DNA of 64,000 bases, from contig QBZE01000001.1 in assembly GCA_003282445.1 (NCBI GenBank), positions 186,001-250,000 on the forward strand, given 5' to 3'. Below are positions 35,315-44,275 of the stretch, one piece after another. Under the pieces are notes generated by a model. It made no database searches. It saw only the letters and a program-made list of their open reading frames with translations, and was not told where the DNA came from. Numbering within the stretch: the first letter of the stretch is position 1; each line of letters begins with the position of its first letter. Made by a program: the position numbers and the translations under genes. The DNA comes from OCS155 cluster bacterium AG-333-G23. Its GTDB lineage: Bacteria > Actinomycetota > Acidimicrobiia > Actinomarinales > Actinomarinaceae.

Positions 35315-36787
35315 ATTAGTATTAACTATCTTGCTATTTCGACTGAACTAATAGTAATTTTTACTATTGTTGGGACAATATCTTTGGATTTAATCTTAAG
35401 TAAGAAATCCAAATATCTTGTAGCGCTTTTTGCTTTAGCAGGCTCTCTAATATCATTCATACCAATAGTTTTTCAATGGGCTAATTATTCAAAAGCCATA
35501 GTCCTTTTTGAAGGAAGCTACGTTATAGATAAATTTTCAATAATTCTTAAAGGGCTATTCATTTTGATTACCTATCTAACTTTTCTTCTTTCTATAAATT
35601 TTATTGAAAGTGATTCATATTATGAAGGAGAGTATTATTTTCTTTTATTATGTTCTCTTTTAGGTGCATTAGTTGTTGCTTCGTCTAGAGACTTATTAAC
35701 AATATTTATTGGAATTGAGCTTGCATCAGGGCCAATGTTCTTACTCTCCGGATGGAAAAAAGGTGATCCAAAATCTAATGAAGGAGCTATAAAGTTTTTC
35801 CTTTTAGGTGTTTTGTCAGCATCTTTGATACTTTATGGTTTTTCATTACTTTATGGAGTAACTGGAAAAATTATTTTCGCAGAGATTGTTGCTTCTCTAT
35901 CAGCAACAGGCCTTCACCAATCACCAGTTATTTTGTTAAGTGCTATTTTAATTTTGGCTGGTATAGGTTTCAAGATTTCTGTAGTTCCCTTTCATTCATG
36001 GGCTCCAGATACGTATGAAGGAGCACCTTTACCAGTAACTGCATATCTTTCAATTAGTTCTAAAGCCACTGGATTTCTTGCTCTGATTATTTTATTTACG
36101 AAGGTATTTTTTGAATCAGGAAGCAGTTGGGGTGTTATTTTAGTTTTAATTTCAGGGGTAACAATGTTTATAGGTAACTTATCAGCACTTCAACAAACAA
36201 ATCCAATTAGGCTTTTAGCTTATTCATCTATAGCTCAGGCAGGGTTTATTTTAGCGCCTCTCGCAGTAGCAGGAATAACAGGAAATTATGATGAAGGAGT
36301 TTATGCAAGCATCACTTATTTAGTCATATACGCATTTATGAATATGGGTGCTTTTCTTGTTGTAAATATTTTGATTAACGCAAGTGACTCAGAAAATATA
36401 TATGAATGGGGCGGTTTAGCAAAAGATTCTCCTATAACAGGAATTTTCTCTGTAATTTTCTTCTTCTCTTTGGCTGGGATACCACCACTGGGCGGTTGGT
36501 TTGCAAAATTTGTAGTTTTTAGAAGTTTATTAAGCACAGGTGAGATTTTTGGATTGTCCTTAGGAGTTGTTGGTGCTATTAATGCAGTAATAGCATTAGT
36601 TTATTATGCAAGAATCTCAAAAATAATTTGGATGGACGACTCTCCAGCAGGGGAAAGAGTAGTTACAGTTCCAAACACTTTAAAGGTTGTAGGGTTTATT
36701 AGTTTAGCCTTAACTGTTTTAGCTGGTATATTTCCTGGTATTTTTTCGAACCTAGGTGAAGCATCAGCAATATTTTTTAGTAGTTAA
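35315..36787 (+). CDS. nuoN: NADH-quinone oxidoreductase-like subunit N (complex I-2), probable ATT start
   Basis: Antiporter-like subunit with TM5 Glu (FIGIELASGPMFLLSGW) and TM7 Lys (FKISVVPFHSWAPDTYEGAP). No ATG or GTG is placed properly. The ideal GGAGG (35305-35309) lies 5 nt before an in-frame ATT at 35315, giving M-S-I-N-Y and exactly 490 residues, the length of NuoN1, which also begins M-S. A TTG at 35303 would put the ribosome site inside the gene. I therefore place the start at ATT. Confidence 0.9.
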   Translation: MSINYLAISTELIVIFTIVGTISLDLILSKKSKYLVALFALAGSLISFIPIVFQWANYSKAIVLFEGSYVIDKFSIILKGLFILITYLTFLLSINFIESDSYYEGEYYFLLLCSLLGALVVASSRDLLTIFIGIELASGPMFLLSGWKKGDPKSNEGAIKFFLLGVLSASLILYGFSLLYGVTGKIIFAEIVASLSATGLHQSPVILLSAILILAGIGFKISVVPFHSWAPDTYEGAPLPVTAYLSISSKATGFLALIILFTKVFFESGSSWGVILVLISGVTMFIGNLSALQQTNPIRLLAYSSIAQAGFILAPLAVAGITGNYDEGVYASITYLVIYAFMNMGAFLVVNILINASDSENIYEWGGLAKDSPITGIFSVIFFFSLAGIPPLGGWFAKFVVFRSLLSTGEIFGLSLGVVGAINAVIALVYYARISKIIWMDDSPAGERVVTVPNTLKVVGFISLALTVLAGIFPGIFSNLGEASAIFFSS

Positions 36788-36795
36788 ATATTAAG

Positions 36796-37818
36796 TTGTC
36801 CAAAGATTTAACAAGTTTTTTTAAAGAAAATTACAAAAATAATATTCTCTATTTTGATGAATATATGGACAACTGTCTGTATTCTAAATTTGGTTTTTTT
36901 AATACAGAAGTAGTTAGATCTTCTAAAGAAGGAGATTTTCTTACCTCACCGGAAGTCTCTGAATACTTTGGTTTAATTATCGCTAATTTTATTAATGAAA
37001 AAATTAAAGACGGCCACATTCTTGAAGTTGGGGCTGGAACTGGTTCTTTAGCTAAAGAAATAATTAAAAATGTAGACAAAGACCTCTATCTTCTAGAGAG
37101 TTCTACAACTGCTTTAGCAAATTTAAAAAATAAAAAATTTCAAGCTGAAGAGAAGCCTGAACAATTTTCTGATAAAAAAATAGATATTATTTATATGAAT
37201 GAATTATTGGATAATGTTCCATGCTCTATAGGAGTTCATAAAGATAACAAGTGGTATGAAAAAATTATCAATACAAAAAAAGAAAAATTTCAATATGATT
37301 TGGCCGAGATAAGAGAAGAAAATTACGAATGGATTAAGAAATATAATTTACAACCTATGGAAGGTATTGAATTAGAGATTCAATTAAACTCAGAAAAACT
37401 CTTTAATAATTTTATTGATATATTTAATCCAAAATATTTTTTGATTTTTGATTATGGATATGAGTATAAAAATAGAGATAAAAAACCTTATAAATCCTTA
37501 ATAAGAACATACAAAGAGCATCATTTATCTGCAGAACCTTTAGAGCTACCGGGAGAGACAGATATTACTTATGATGTAAATTTCACTTTTTTAGAAAAAT
37601 ATTTTGAATCAAAAGGATATAAGGTTGAATTAATGCACCAAACTAATTTTCTTGATAAATATGGATTTGAAAATATCTATAAAAAGTTAAAAGAGAATTA
37701 TCAAAAGTTTTCAGATATAGAAAAGTTAAAAATTAAATCTCAATTAGTAGGGTTAGAGGCAATACATAATGAAAGAGGTTTAGGTGGTTTCTACACTTTG
37801 GTAGCTGAAAAAATATAA
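36796..37818 (+). CDS. MidA/NDUFAF7-type SAM-dependent methyltransferase
   Basis: 340 residues of the DUF185 family. Seen: GDFLTSPEVSEYFGLIIANF near residues 48-68, SAM motif I ILEVGAGTGSLAKEI, post-motif Asp/Asn in IIYMNELLDNVP, and a GYEY segment. The mitochondrial relative NDUFAF7 methylates an Arg of the NuoD homologue during complex I assembly. Its position 9 nt after nuoN of the second locus fits such a role. TTG start. Strongly Lys-rich. Confidence 0.88.
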   Translation: MSKDLTSFFKENYKNNILYFDEYMDNCLYSKFGFFNTEVVRSSKEGDFLTSPEVSEYFGLIIANFINEKIKDGHILEVGAGTGSLAKEIIKNVDKDLYLLESSTTALANLKNKKFQAEEKPEQFSDKKIDIIYMNELLDNVPCSIGVHKDNKWYEKIINTKKEKFQYDLAEIREENYEWIKKYNLQPMEGIELEIQLNSEKLFNNFIDIFNPKYFLIFDYGYEYKNRDKKPYKSLIRTYKEHHLSAEPLELPGETDITYDVNFTFLEKYFESKGYKVELMHQTNFLDKYGFENIYKKLKENYQKFSDIEKLKIKSQLVGLEAIHNERGLGGFYTLVAEKI

Positions 37819-37829
37819 TGTATATTACT

Positions 37830-37835
37830 TATAAT
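37830..37835 (+). promoter_or_regulatory. -10 box of htpX, leaderless type
   Basis: TATAAT 6 nt before the htpX ATG with no Shine-Dalgarno. A CTGAAA at 37805-37810 is a possible -35 box with a 19-nt spacer. Confidence 0.55.
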
Positions 37836-37841
37836 TAGATT

Positions 37842-38681
37842 ATGAATGTAATTAAAACAACAGCTTTATTGACTTTAATGACCTTAATCTTTTTATTTAC
37901 AGCACAAGCTCTTGGGGTAGATTTAATATCTTCTTTATTCTTTGCCTCTATTTTTAATTTTATTATGTACTTTTATTCTGGCAGGTTGGCTTTAAGTTCA
38001 ACAAAAGCTAAAAAAATTGAGGAGGGTGAGTACCAAGATGTTGTTGGAATAATTACTTTTCTAACTCAAAAAGAAAAGATGCCAATGCCAGAACTTTATA
38101 TTATTGAAAGTGATCAACCAAATGCATTTGCAACTGGAAGAAATCCAAAGAACGCAGCTGTTGCTGTTACAACAGGCATCTTAAAAGTTTTAAATAGGGA
38201 GGAATTAGAAGGAGTGTTAGCACATGAGTTATCACATATAAAAAATAGAGATATTTTAGTTTCTAGTATCGCTGCGATGCTTGCTGCCGCTTTATCATTT
38301 ATGACAAGGATTGCTTTATGGGGTGGAGGAAATAGAGGAAGAGGTTCTCACCCTCTAGTATCTTTAGTTGCATTTATAGTTGCACCTTTAGCTGCTCTTG
38401 TTATTCGTATGGCTATTTCTAGGACTAGAGAATTTGGTGCAGATAAAACAGGAGCTGAAATATCAGGTAACCCATTAGCATTAGCCTCAGCACTTCAAAA
38501 AATTGAGCAGTATTCTAAATTACCAATGCCTGTAAATCCAGCCGTAAGTCAGTTGTTTATTTCTGATCCAATGAAAGCCTTCTCAAGAGATGGAGTTGGA
38601 AAATTATTTAGCACCCATCCTCCAACTAAGGAAAGAATAAGAAGATTAAGACAGGAAGCTAGTGGTATTCGGTTCAGCTAA
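37842..38681 (+). CDS. htpX: Zinc metalloprotease HtpX
   Basis: M48 membrane protease for quality control of damaged membrane proteins. 279 residues: two N-terminal helices, catalytic HELSHIKNRD, two further hydrophobic segments and the downstream metal ligand in EFGADKTGAE. The zinc site is complete, unlike several other metal sites in the window. The 3' end overlaps the rhodanese gene by 20 nt. Confidence 0.95.
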   Translation: MNVIKTTALLTLMTLIFLFTAQALGVDLISSLFFASIFNFIMYFYSGRLALSSTKAKKIEEGEYQDVVGIITFLTQKEKMPMPELYIIESDQPNAFATGRNPKNAAVAVTTGILKVLNREELEGVLAHELSHIKNRDILVSSIAAMLAAALSFMTRIALWGGGNRGRGSHPLVSLVAFIVAPLAALVIRMAISRTREFGADKTGAEISGNPLALASALQKIEQYSKLPMPVNPAVSQLFISDPMKAFSRDGVGKLFSTHPPTKERIRRLRQEASGIRFS

Positions 38682-39012
38682 TATAAATTATGTTCTTCCA
38701 GAGAACATAGAACAGCATATTCTTGATGGATACAAGTTAATTGATGTGCGAGAAGATGATGAATGGAATGCTGGCCATTATTCTGGAGCAAAACATATTC
38801 CTATGAGTACAATTCCAGAAAATTTAAATACATTCGAGGAAAGTGAAAAATATATAATTATTTGTAGGTCAGGACATCGATCAGGAAAAGTCTCGGGATA
38901 TCTAAATAGTCAAGGTTTAGATACTTTTAACTTAGCAGGGGGGATGAAAGAGCTTTCTCTAACGTCAGAAAATGTTATAGATTCTAGTGGTAATAAGGGA
39001 ACCATCATCTAA
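38662..39012 (+). CDS. Rhodanese-domain sulfurtransferase
   Basis: 116 residues, single rhodanese domain. Substrate-loop Cys in IICRSGHRSG; upstream LIDVREDDEWNAGHYSGAKHIP. Moves sulfane sulfur; partner unknown. GTG start at 38662 within the htpX 3' end. The last 20 residues are a disordered Ser/Asn-rich tail. Confidence 0.9.
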   Translation: MVFGSANINYVLPENIEQHILDGYKLIDVREDDEWNAGHYSGAKHIPMSTIPENLNTFEESEKYIIICRSGHRSGKVSGYLNSQGLDTFNLAGGMKELSLTSENVIDSSGNKGTII

Positions 39013-39021
39013 AATCAATTT

Positions 39022-39978
39022 GTGATTATTTGTATTGGAAATGCGCTTGTTGATTCTCTTCAAACAATTGAAGAAGATGTAATTGAAAAATTAAGTCTTA
39101 ATAAGGCAAGGATGACATTAGTAGATAAAGAAAGATCAAACTTTTTACTTGAAAATATGCCTAAACCTACATATGCAGCTGGGGGTTCAGCAGCAAATAC
39201 AGCTTATTGGATTTCACAACTAGGGGGACAAGTAGGTTTTATTGGAAAAGTCTCGGATGATACATTAGGTAATCAGTTTAAAGAGAGCCTTACAAAGTCA
39301 GGCTTGAAAGACCTAACTGTTTATGAAGCGGAGGATAAACAAACAGGTTTATGTGCAATTTTTATTACCCCTGACGGAGAGAGAACAATGAATACATATT
39401 TAGGAGCTGGTGAGTATTTATCTGTTGAAGATTTAAACAATAAAGATATAGAAGAAGCAGAAATTTTATATATGGAAGGCTATTTATGGGACAGACCATC
39501 TAGTAAAGAAGCTTTTTTACATGCTTCAAAAGTTAACAAAACTTCTAATGGAAAAAATGCTCTAACTCTTTCTGATGTGTTTTGTGTAGAAGCACACAGA
39601 GAAAGTTTTTTAGATTTAATTAAAGAAAATATTGATTACGTTTTTTGTAATGAAGATGAATTGAATGCTTTAACTTTACAAGATACAGCAGAAAAATCTT
39701 TTAAATTCTTTGAAGAGAATTTTCCTAAATTAGAACAATTGATTTGTACATTAGGATCAAAAGGCGCAATTGTTATAAAAGACAATAAAGAATATTTCTT
39801 TGAAGCTACAGAGGCTAATGTGATAGATAAAACTGGAGCAGGAGATTTCTTTGCTGCTGGCTACCTATATGGATTACAAAAAAACTTAACTATTGATGAG
39901 TCTGCAAACTTTGCTAATAAAAGTGCAGCACATGTTATTAGTGAGATTGGCGTTAGACCAGAAAAAGATTTTTCTTAA
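39022..39978 (+). CDS. PfkB-family carbohydrate or nucleoside kinase
   Basis: 318 residues. Glycine motif AGGSAANTAYWISQLGG, GKVSDDTLGNQF, and the catalytic anion-hole motif DKTGAGDFFAAG. The sequence around GNALVDSL is of the adenosine kinase/fructokinase subgroup. GTG start; TAAAAT 6 nt before it overlaps the rhodanese stop, suggesting leaderless expression. Substrate uncertain. Confidence 0.88.
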   Translation: MIICIGNALVDSLQTIEEDVIEKLSLNKARMTLVDKERSNFLLENMPKPTYAAGGSAANTAYWISQLGGQVGFIGKVSDDTLGNQFKESLTKSGLKDLTVYEAEDKQTGLCAIFITPDGERTMNTYLGAGEYLSVEDLNNKDIEEAEILYMEGYLWDRPSSKEAFLHASKVNKTSNGKNALTLSDVFCVEAHRESFLDLIKENIDYVFCNEDELNALTLQDTAEKSFKFFEENFPKLEQLICTLGSKGAIVIKDNKEYFFEATEANVIDKTGAGDFFAAGYLYGLQKNLTIDESANFANKSAAHVISEIGVRPEKDFS

Positions 39979-40745
39979 TTAGTCCAACCTAAAAGATTCA
40001 ATATTCTTTTTTCCTCAAAATTTTCAAGTTCAAGATTTAATTCTTCAAATTTAACAATTACAGGATCGAATTCTTTATCTTTTGAAAACAATAGAAGATT
40101 ATTCTCTGAATCTATTCCAACTATGCTATTTCCATCATGAGACCATTTCAATGATTCGAATCTATAATTTGTTGGAGCTTTTGAACGATATACTTCTATT
40201 GATTCATATCTGGTTTGATAATAAATAGTTATAACTCTTGAGTCATAATCTGATGTCTCCCAAGGGTCTATAAGCTTTTCACCATATATATTCATTTTGT
40301 CTGATTCTTCAGCAAAATTAGGATTTTTAATTTTATCTAATATTTCTCCACTATTTAATTCAATAACTAAGCCCATTTCGGTATTGGTTGATTCATCCCA
40401 ATATCTAATTAAGATATCTCGCTCTTCATATAATTGAGCATCAAAAAAATTGATATTGTAACCTAAGTCATATTCGAGATCACTAGTACAAATAATTTTT
40501 TCCTCTTTTAGTAAATTATTAGTTAGGTCTACGGAAAAAATACATTCATCCATAATATCTGGTGCCGGAGGAATGAGATTTTGGCTTTCAATCTCAACCC
40601 TATAAATTATTTTTCCATCAAATTCCATATTGCTAGTGAGGTTTCCGTATTCTGGTAAAGGAATAACACCAAAAACGCCAACAATTATTGTTGTTGCAAG
40701 AAAAATCATTAAAGAAAGAAATAATGGTAAATTAACTTTATTCAT
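39975..40745 (-). CDS. Membrane-anchored protein of unknown function
   Basis: 256 residues. One N-terminal hydrophobic segment (LPLFLSLMIFLATTIIVGVFGV), then an extracytoplasmic domain of alternating strands. LKWSHDGNSIVGIDSENNLL resembles a TolB/beta-propeller blade, but only one such blade is evident. Co-directional with the upstream DUF2157 gene, 6 nt apart. Confidence 0.6.
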   Translation of the reverse strand: MNKVNLPLFLSLMIFLATTIIVGVFGVIPLPEYGNLTSNMEFDGKIIYRVEIESQNLIPPAPDIMDECIFSVDLTNNLLKEEKIICTSDLEYDLGYNINFFDAQLYEERDILIRYWDESTNTEMGLVIELNSGEILDKIKNPNFAEESDKMNIYGEKLIDPWETSDYDSRVITIYYQTRYESIEVYRSKAPTNYRFESLKWSHDGNSIVGIDSENNLLLFSKDKEFDPVIVKFEELNLELENFEEKRILNLLGWTN

Positions 40746-40751
40746 AAATCT

Positions 40752-41735
40752 TTAAGGTTTAGTGGTCTTTATATTTGCTCTAATGGAGTTTAGGTACAAG
40801 CCAACGACCACAAGGACACCTCCTACTAAAAAGAGAATTAATGGTGGCCATATGTTATCTGGCAATATTTCAGTAATTAGTCTTGGTAAATTGATGACAA
40901 GACCTAATCCTCCAATAAAAAAGATAACTTGTTCTGAAAGCTGGATGCTAGCCCAAACGTAAAATATAGAACCAAAGATAAGAATCAAAATAGTAATTAT
41001 TTCACTATCGATCAAGTCTTCTATAAAAATGATTGAACCTATTGAAACAGTTGTGGTCGATAAAAAATAACCTAGCCAACTTGGTTTGAGCAATGTTGAA
41101 TAAGTATTGATACCCCAGACACTTCCAATAGCAATTAGAAAAAGTCCTCCGGCCCACGGTTCAATGTTTGGAAAAATTAAATTGCCAGTAGCTCCCAAGA
41201 AAAAACATAAACAATAAAATAATCCAGCATGTTGGAAAATTAGTTTTGTTCTTTGAAATAAATAAATTGCATATAAAAGAACAAAGAAAGAAACAATAAC
41301 ATATAACAACTCTTCACTAACATCTATAATCTCCGTTTCTTGAAGAATATTTAAAGTAAAAGTTATAGTTGCACCAAACGAAATATTTGAGATTAAGAAT
41401 AAAAATGAGCTCACTCTTTCAGTAGATTTAAAAATAAATAATTTCCCATCTTCCATCTTTTCGCTATATCCAGCTGCATAGAAAAGAAAATAAGTAGTTG
41501 CAATTAAAAGTCCTAGTTGAGCCCAGTAAGCAAGATTCATCCACAATAATGGAATTGTGCCTAGAAGGCCTGATAAAAGAAACAACCCTCCGATTAGTGT
41601 TATTGTTCTAGCAACTTTAGATTTTTGGTTTGGATCAGAATTTTCTTCGAAATTAACTATCTCTTGATAAGTTTCTTGATTGATTAAGCCATTATCAAGC
41701 CATCTTTTAAGTAATTCTGCTACTTTTTTATTCAC
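40752..41735 (-). CDS. DUF2157-like multi-pass membrane protein
   Basis: 327 residues: a cytoplasmic N-terminal helix pair (ELLKRWLDNGLINQETYQEI) as in DUF2157, then about ten hydrophobic helices. GTG start with AGGA 7 nt upstream. Function of the family unknown. Divergent from the tRNA cluster. Confidence 0.7.
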   Translation of the reverse strand: MNKKVAELLKRWLDNGLINQETYQEIVNFEENSDPNQKSKVARTITLIGGLFLLSGLLGTIPLLWMNLAYWAQLGLLIATTYFLFYAAGYSEKMEDGKLFIFKSTERVSSFLFLISNISFGATITFTLNILQETEIIDVSEELLYVIVSFFVLLYAIYLFQRTKLIFQHAGLFYCLCFFLGATGNLIFPNIEPWAGGLFLIAIGSVWGINTYSTLLKPSWLGYFLSTTTVSIGSIIFIEDLIDSEIITILILIFGSIFYVWASIQLSEQVIFFIGGLGLVINLPRLITEILPDNIWPPLILFLVGGVLVVVGLYLNSIRANIKTTKP

Positions 41736-41780
41736 AATTTAATCCTAATCAATTAATATTTCATCTAACGAATTATCCTA

Positions 41781-41786
41781 TATAAT
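41781..41786 (+). promoter_or_regulatory. -10 box of the tRNA cluster
   Basis: Perfect TATAAT 27 nt before tRNA-Tyr. No good -35 match. It probably drives the tRNA-Tyr, -Thr, -Met and rpmG unit. Confidence 0.5.
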
Positions 41787-41812
41787 CTAAACTTTAAAAA
41801 GACTATTTTTTT

Positions 41813-41894
<82 letters not shown>

Positions 41895-41897
41895 CTT

Positions 41898-41970
41898 GCC
41901 CTCTTAGCTCAGTTGGCAGAGCACTTCCATGGTAAGGAAGAGGTCTCCGGTTCAAATCCGGAAGAGGGCT
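41898..41970 (+). tRNA. tRNA-Thr (GGT)
   Basis: 73 nt. Acceptor GCCCTCT pairs with AGAGGGC, discriminator T; anticodon stem CTTCC/GGAAG, anticodon GGT at 41931-41933. No encoded CCA; 3 nt after tRNA-Tyr. Confidence 0.96.
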
Positions 41971-42002
41971 CAGAGTCCTCTATAATAAAATAGAAGTCTC
42001 AT

Positions 42003-42076
42003 GGCGGCGTAGCTCAGTTGGTAAGAGCGCACGACTCATAATCGTGAGGTCGGCAGTTCAAGTCTGCCCGCCGCTA
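42003..42076 (+). tRNA. tRNA-Met (CAT), elongator type
   Basis: 74 nt. Acceptor GGCGGCG pairs with CGCCGCT (first pair G-U); anticodon stem CACGA/TCGTG with CAT at 42037-42039. It lacks the GGG/CCC anticodon stem of initiator tRNA. A tRNA-Ile2 modified to lysidine cannot be fully excluded. Confidence 0.92.
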
Positions 42077-42098
42077 CGTAAAAAAAAAGGAGAAGAAA

Positions 42099-42260
42099 AT
42101 GGCTTCAGATAAGAGACCACCAATTACATTGGTCTGTACTGAATGTGGTGATCACAATTATGTGACTACAAAAAATAAAACTAATACTCCAGACAGGTTG
42201 GAGTTAATGAAATATAGTCCTAGATTGAGAAAACACACTCTACATAGAGAAAAAAGATAG
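42099..42260 (+). CDS. rpmG: 50S ribosomal protein L33
   Basis: 53 residues, with GGAG 7 nt upstream. L33 normally either has two CxxC zinc knuckles or none. Here the first pair is kept (C13, C16) but the second is S40 and L43 ([10 protein letters not shown]), so four-Cys zinc binding is impossible. Placement next to tRNA-Thr and tRNA-Met ahead of secE is typical of actinobacteria. Confidence 0.95.
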   Translation: MASDKRPPITLVCTECGDHNYVTTKNKTNTPDRLELMKYSPRLRKHTLHREKR

Positions 42261-42298
42261 TAGATTATATATAAAATCGAGATATCCTTAATCATAAG

Positions 42299-42883
42299 AT
42301 GAGTAATGTCACAAAATTAAATGAATACAGTGACGATGTTTCAAATGCTGAACTCGTTAAAAAATCTCAACTTGGAGATAAAAACGCATTTGAAGAATTA
42401 GTAAGAAGACATCAAGAATTAGTATTTTCTTTAGCATATAAGTTAACTGGCAACAGAGAGCTTGCAAACGACGTAGCCCAAGAAGCATTTATCAGAGCAT
42501 GGAAAGCAATTCAAAAATTTAGAGGAGACTCAACATTCAGTACTTGGATTTATAGAATTACAGTGAACACTGCCTGGACATTAAGAAAGAAAGCAAAGAA
42601 ACATTATTCATTAAATATAGAAGATACACAAGAACCGGTGGTTATAGATGAAAAAAAAGATCCAGAATTTTTGGCAATTAACTCTGATCTTTCATCTGTA
42701 CTAAAGAAAGCTCTTGAACAAATTCCTATTGAGCAAAGAATTATTGTCGAGCTAAAAAATATTGAAGGAAGATCCCATAAAGAGATTGCTGAATATTTAG
42801 ATATAAGTGTTACAGCTGCAAAGGTAAGGCTACATAGAGCGCATCAAAAATTAAGACATATACTAGAGGAGATAGATGTATGA
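42299..42883 (+). CDS. ECF RNA polymerase sigma factor
   Basis: 194 residues, RpoE-like group. Region 2 (about 27-93): DKNAFEELVRRHQELVFSLA and FSTWIYRITVNTAW; region 4 (about 130-190): LEQIPIEQRIIVELKNIEG and HKEIAEYLDISVTAAKVRLH. The stop overlaps the start of its anti-sigma (ATGA). Stimulus unknown. Confidence 0.95.
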   Translation: MSNVTKLNEYSDDVSNAELVKKSQLGDKNAFEELVRRHQELVFSLAYKLTGNRELANDVAQEAFIRAWKAIQKFRGDSTFSTWIYRITVNTAWTLRKKAKKHYSLNIEDTQEPVVIDEKKDPEFLAINSDLSSVLKKALEQIPIEQRIIVELKNIEGRSHKEIAEYLDISVTAAKVRLHRAHQKLRHILEEIDV

Positions 42884-43251
42884 AAACTTTATTTGAAGAA
42901 CTTAAAAATAGTTATATATGTAGAAAAAAAAGAAGTCAGATGATTAAAACTTATCTTAGTGGTAGATATTTTCAGTTTGATTCAGACAACCATGTTTCTT
43001 TCTGTCCAAAATGTCAAATAGCTGGTAAAAGATATAGAGCTTTTAGGGAAGAGCTGGAGACAGAAGTAAATAAAGAAGTAGAAGTGCCTGAAGATTTCGC
43101 TTCAAAGGTAATAGCTTCCTTAGATAAAAAAGTAAAAACTACTACAAATAAGGGTACAAAAATAATACTATTGACATTGCTTGGATTAGTATCATTAGTG
43201 ATTTTAATTTTAGGACGAAAGCGCTCTTCTAAGGAGATAGAGAAAGAGTAA
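42880..43251 (+). CDS. ZAS-type anti-sigma factor, membrane-bound
   Basis: 123 residues with the zinc anti-sigma pattern H-x3-C-x2-C (HVSFCPKC, H38) after an N-terminal helix, then one membrane helix (IILLTLLGLVSLVILILG) and a short basic tail. Translationally coupled to the sigma gene; probably holds it at the membrane until a signal, possibly redox, releases it. Confidence 0.85.
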   Translation: MKTLFEELKNSYICRKKRSQMIKTYLSGRYFQFDSDNHVSFCPKCQIAGKRYRAFREELETEVNKEVEVPEDFASKVIASLDKKVKTTTNKGTKIILLTLLGLVSLVILILGRKRSSKEIEKE

Positions 43252-43257
43252 AGAATT

Positions 43258-43331
43258 AGGGGTGTAGCTCTAATTGGCAGAGCGCCGGTCTCCAAAACCG
43301 GAGGTTGTGAGTTCGAATCTCACCACCCCTG
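43258..43331 (+). tRNA. tRNA-Trp (CCA)
   Basis: 74 nt. Acceptor AGGGGTG pairs with CACCCCT, discriminator G; anticodon stem CCGGT/ACCGG with CCA at 43292-43294. Directly before secE, as in other actinobacteria. Confidence 0.96.
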
Positions 43332-43343
43332 CTAGAGGTAATT

Positions 43344-43643
43344 ATGAATGAAATGAATAGAGAGATGAGAAGAATGTCAGAACGTGAAGAACGTCTGGCA
43401 AAGAAAGCTGATAGAAATGTTGGTCAATATTCTGGCGAAAAAGTTTCTCGATTAAAGAGAATTGCCAATTATATATTAGAGGTAAGGACTGAATTAAAAA
43501 GAGTTAACTGGCCTTCACCCGATACCCTCTCAACATTCACCATTGTGACAGTTGTTACTGTTATTACTATGACTTTACTAATATTCGGAATGGATTTTGG
43601 TTTTAAAAATACATTGATTAACCTTTTATCTTTTGGAGAATAA
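43344..43643 (+). CDS. secE: Preprotein translocase subunit SecE
   Basis: 99 residues: charged N-terminus, the conserved amphipathic YILEVRTELKRVNWPSPD and one membrane helix. Stabilises SecY. Followed after 4 nt by nusG. Confidence 0.95.
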   Translation: MNEMNREMRRMSEREERLAKKADRNVGQYSGEKVSRLKRIANYILEVRTELKRVNWPSPDTLSTFTIVTVVTVITMTLLIFGMDFGFKNTLINLLSFGE

Positions 43644-43647
43644 CTAA

Positions 43648-44268
43648 ATGTCTGAAGAAGTATTAATAGAAGAACAAGAAGAGAATGAAACAAGTGAAGC
43701 TGTTTCAAATAATCAGCACCCATATGACCTAGCAGGAGAGTGGTTTGTTTTAAATGCTCAATCAGGACACGAAAAAAAAGTCAGAACGAATATATTAACT
43801 AGATTAAAGAATCTTCATTTAGAGGATAAAGTTTATGATGTAGTAATCCCAACAGACGAAGTTGTTGAAATACGAAATGGAAAGAAAGTTAATGTTGAGA
43901 AAAAAACTTTTCCAGGGTATGTCCTTGTAAGAATGGATTTAGATGATGAAACATGGTATCAAATTAGAAACACACCTTCTGTTATAGGTTTTGTTGGATC
44001 AGGAAAAATGCCACAATCTCTATCTAGGAGAGAAATTGAGAGAATTCTAGGATCTAATGAAGAAGTAGAAGTTAAAAAAGAATCTCCAAAATTTAAACCA
44101 GATTTTGAAGTAGGTGAAACAGTAAGAGTAACTACAGGACCTTTTGCAGATTTTAATGGAATCATTGAGGAAATTAATTTAGATCAATCAAAAGTCACAG
44201 TTTTGGTTAATATATTTGGACGTGAAACTCCAGTTGAACTTGGCTTCACAGATATAGTAAAGAATTAG
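43648..44268 (+). CDS. nusG: Transcription termination/antitermination factor NusG
   Basis: 206 residues: acidic 30-residue N-terminal extension, NGN domain ([27 protein letters not shown]), and C-terminal KOW motif ([18 protein letters not shown]). Couples transcription to translation and Rho. Confidence 0.97.
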   Translation: MSEEVLIEEQEENETSEAVSNNQHPYDLAGEWFVLNAQSGHEKKVRTNILTRLKNLHLEDKVYDVVIPTDEVVEIRNGKKVNVEKKTFPGYVLVRMDLDDETWYQIRNTPSVIGFVGSGKMPQSLSRREIERILGSNEEVEVKKESPKFKPDFEVGETVRVTTGPFADFNGIIEEINLDQSKVTVLVNIFGRETPVELGFTDIVKN

Positions 44269-44275
44269 GATAAAA

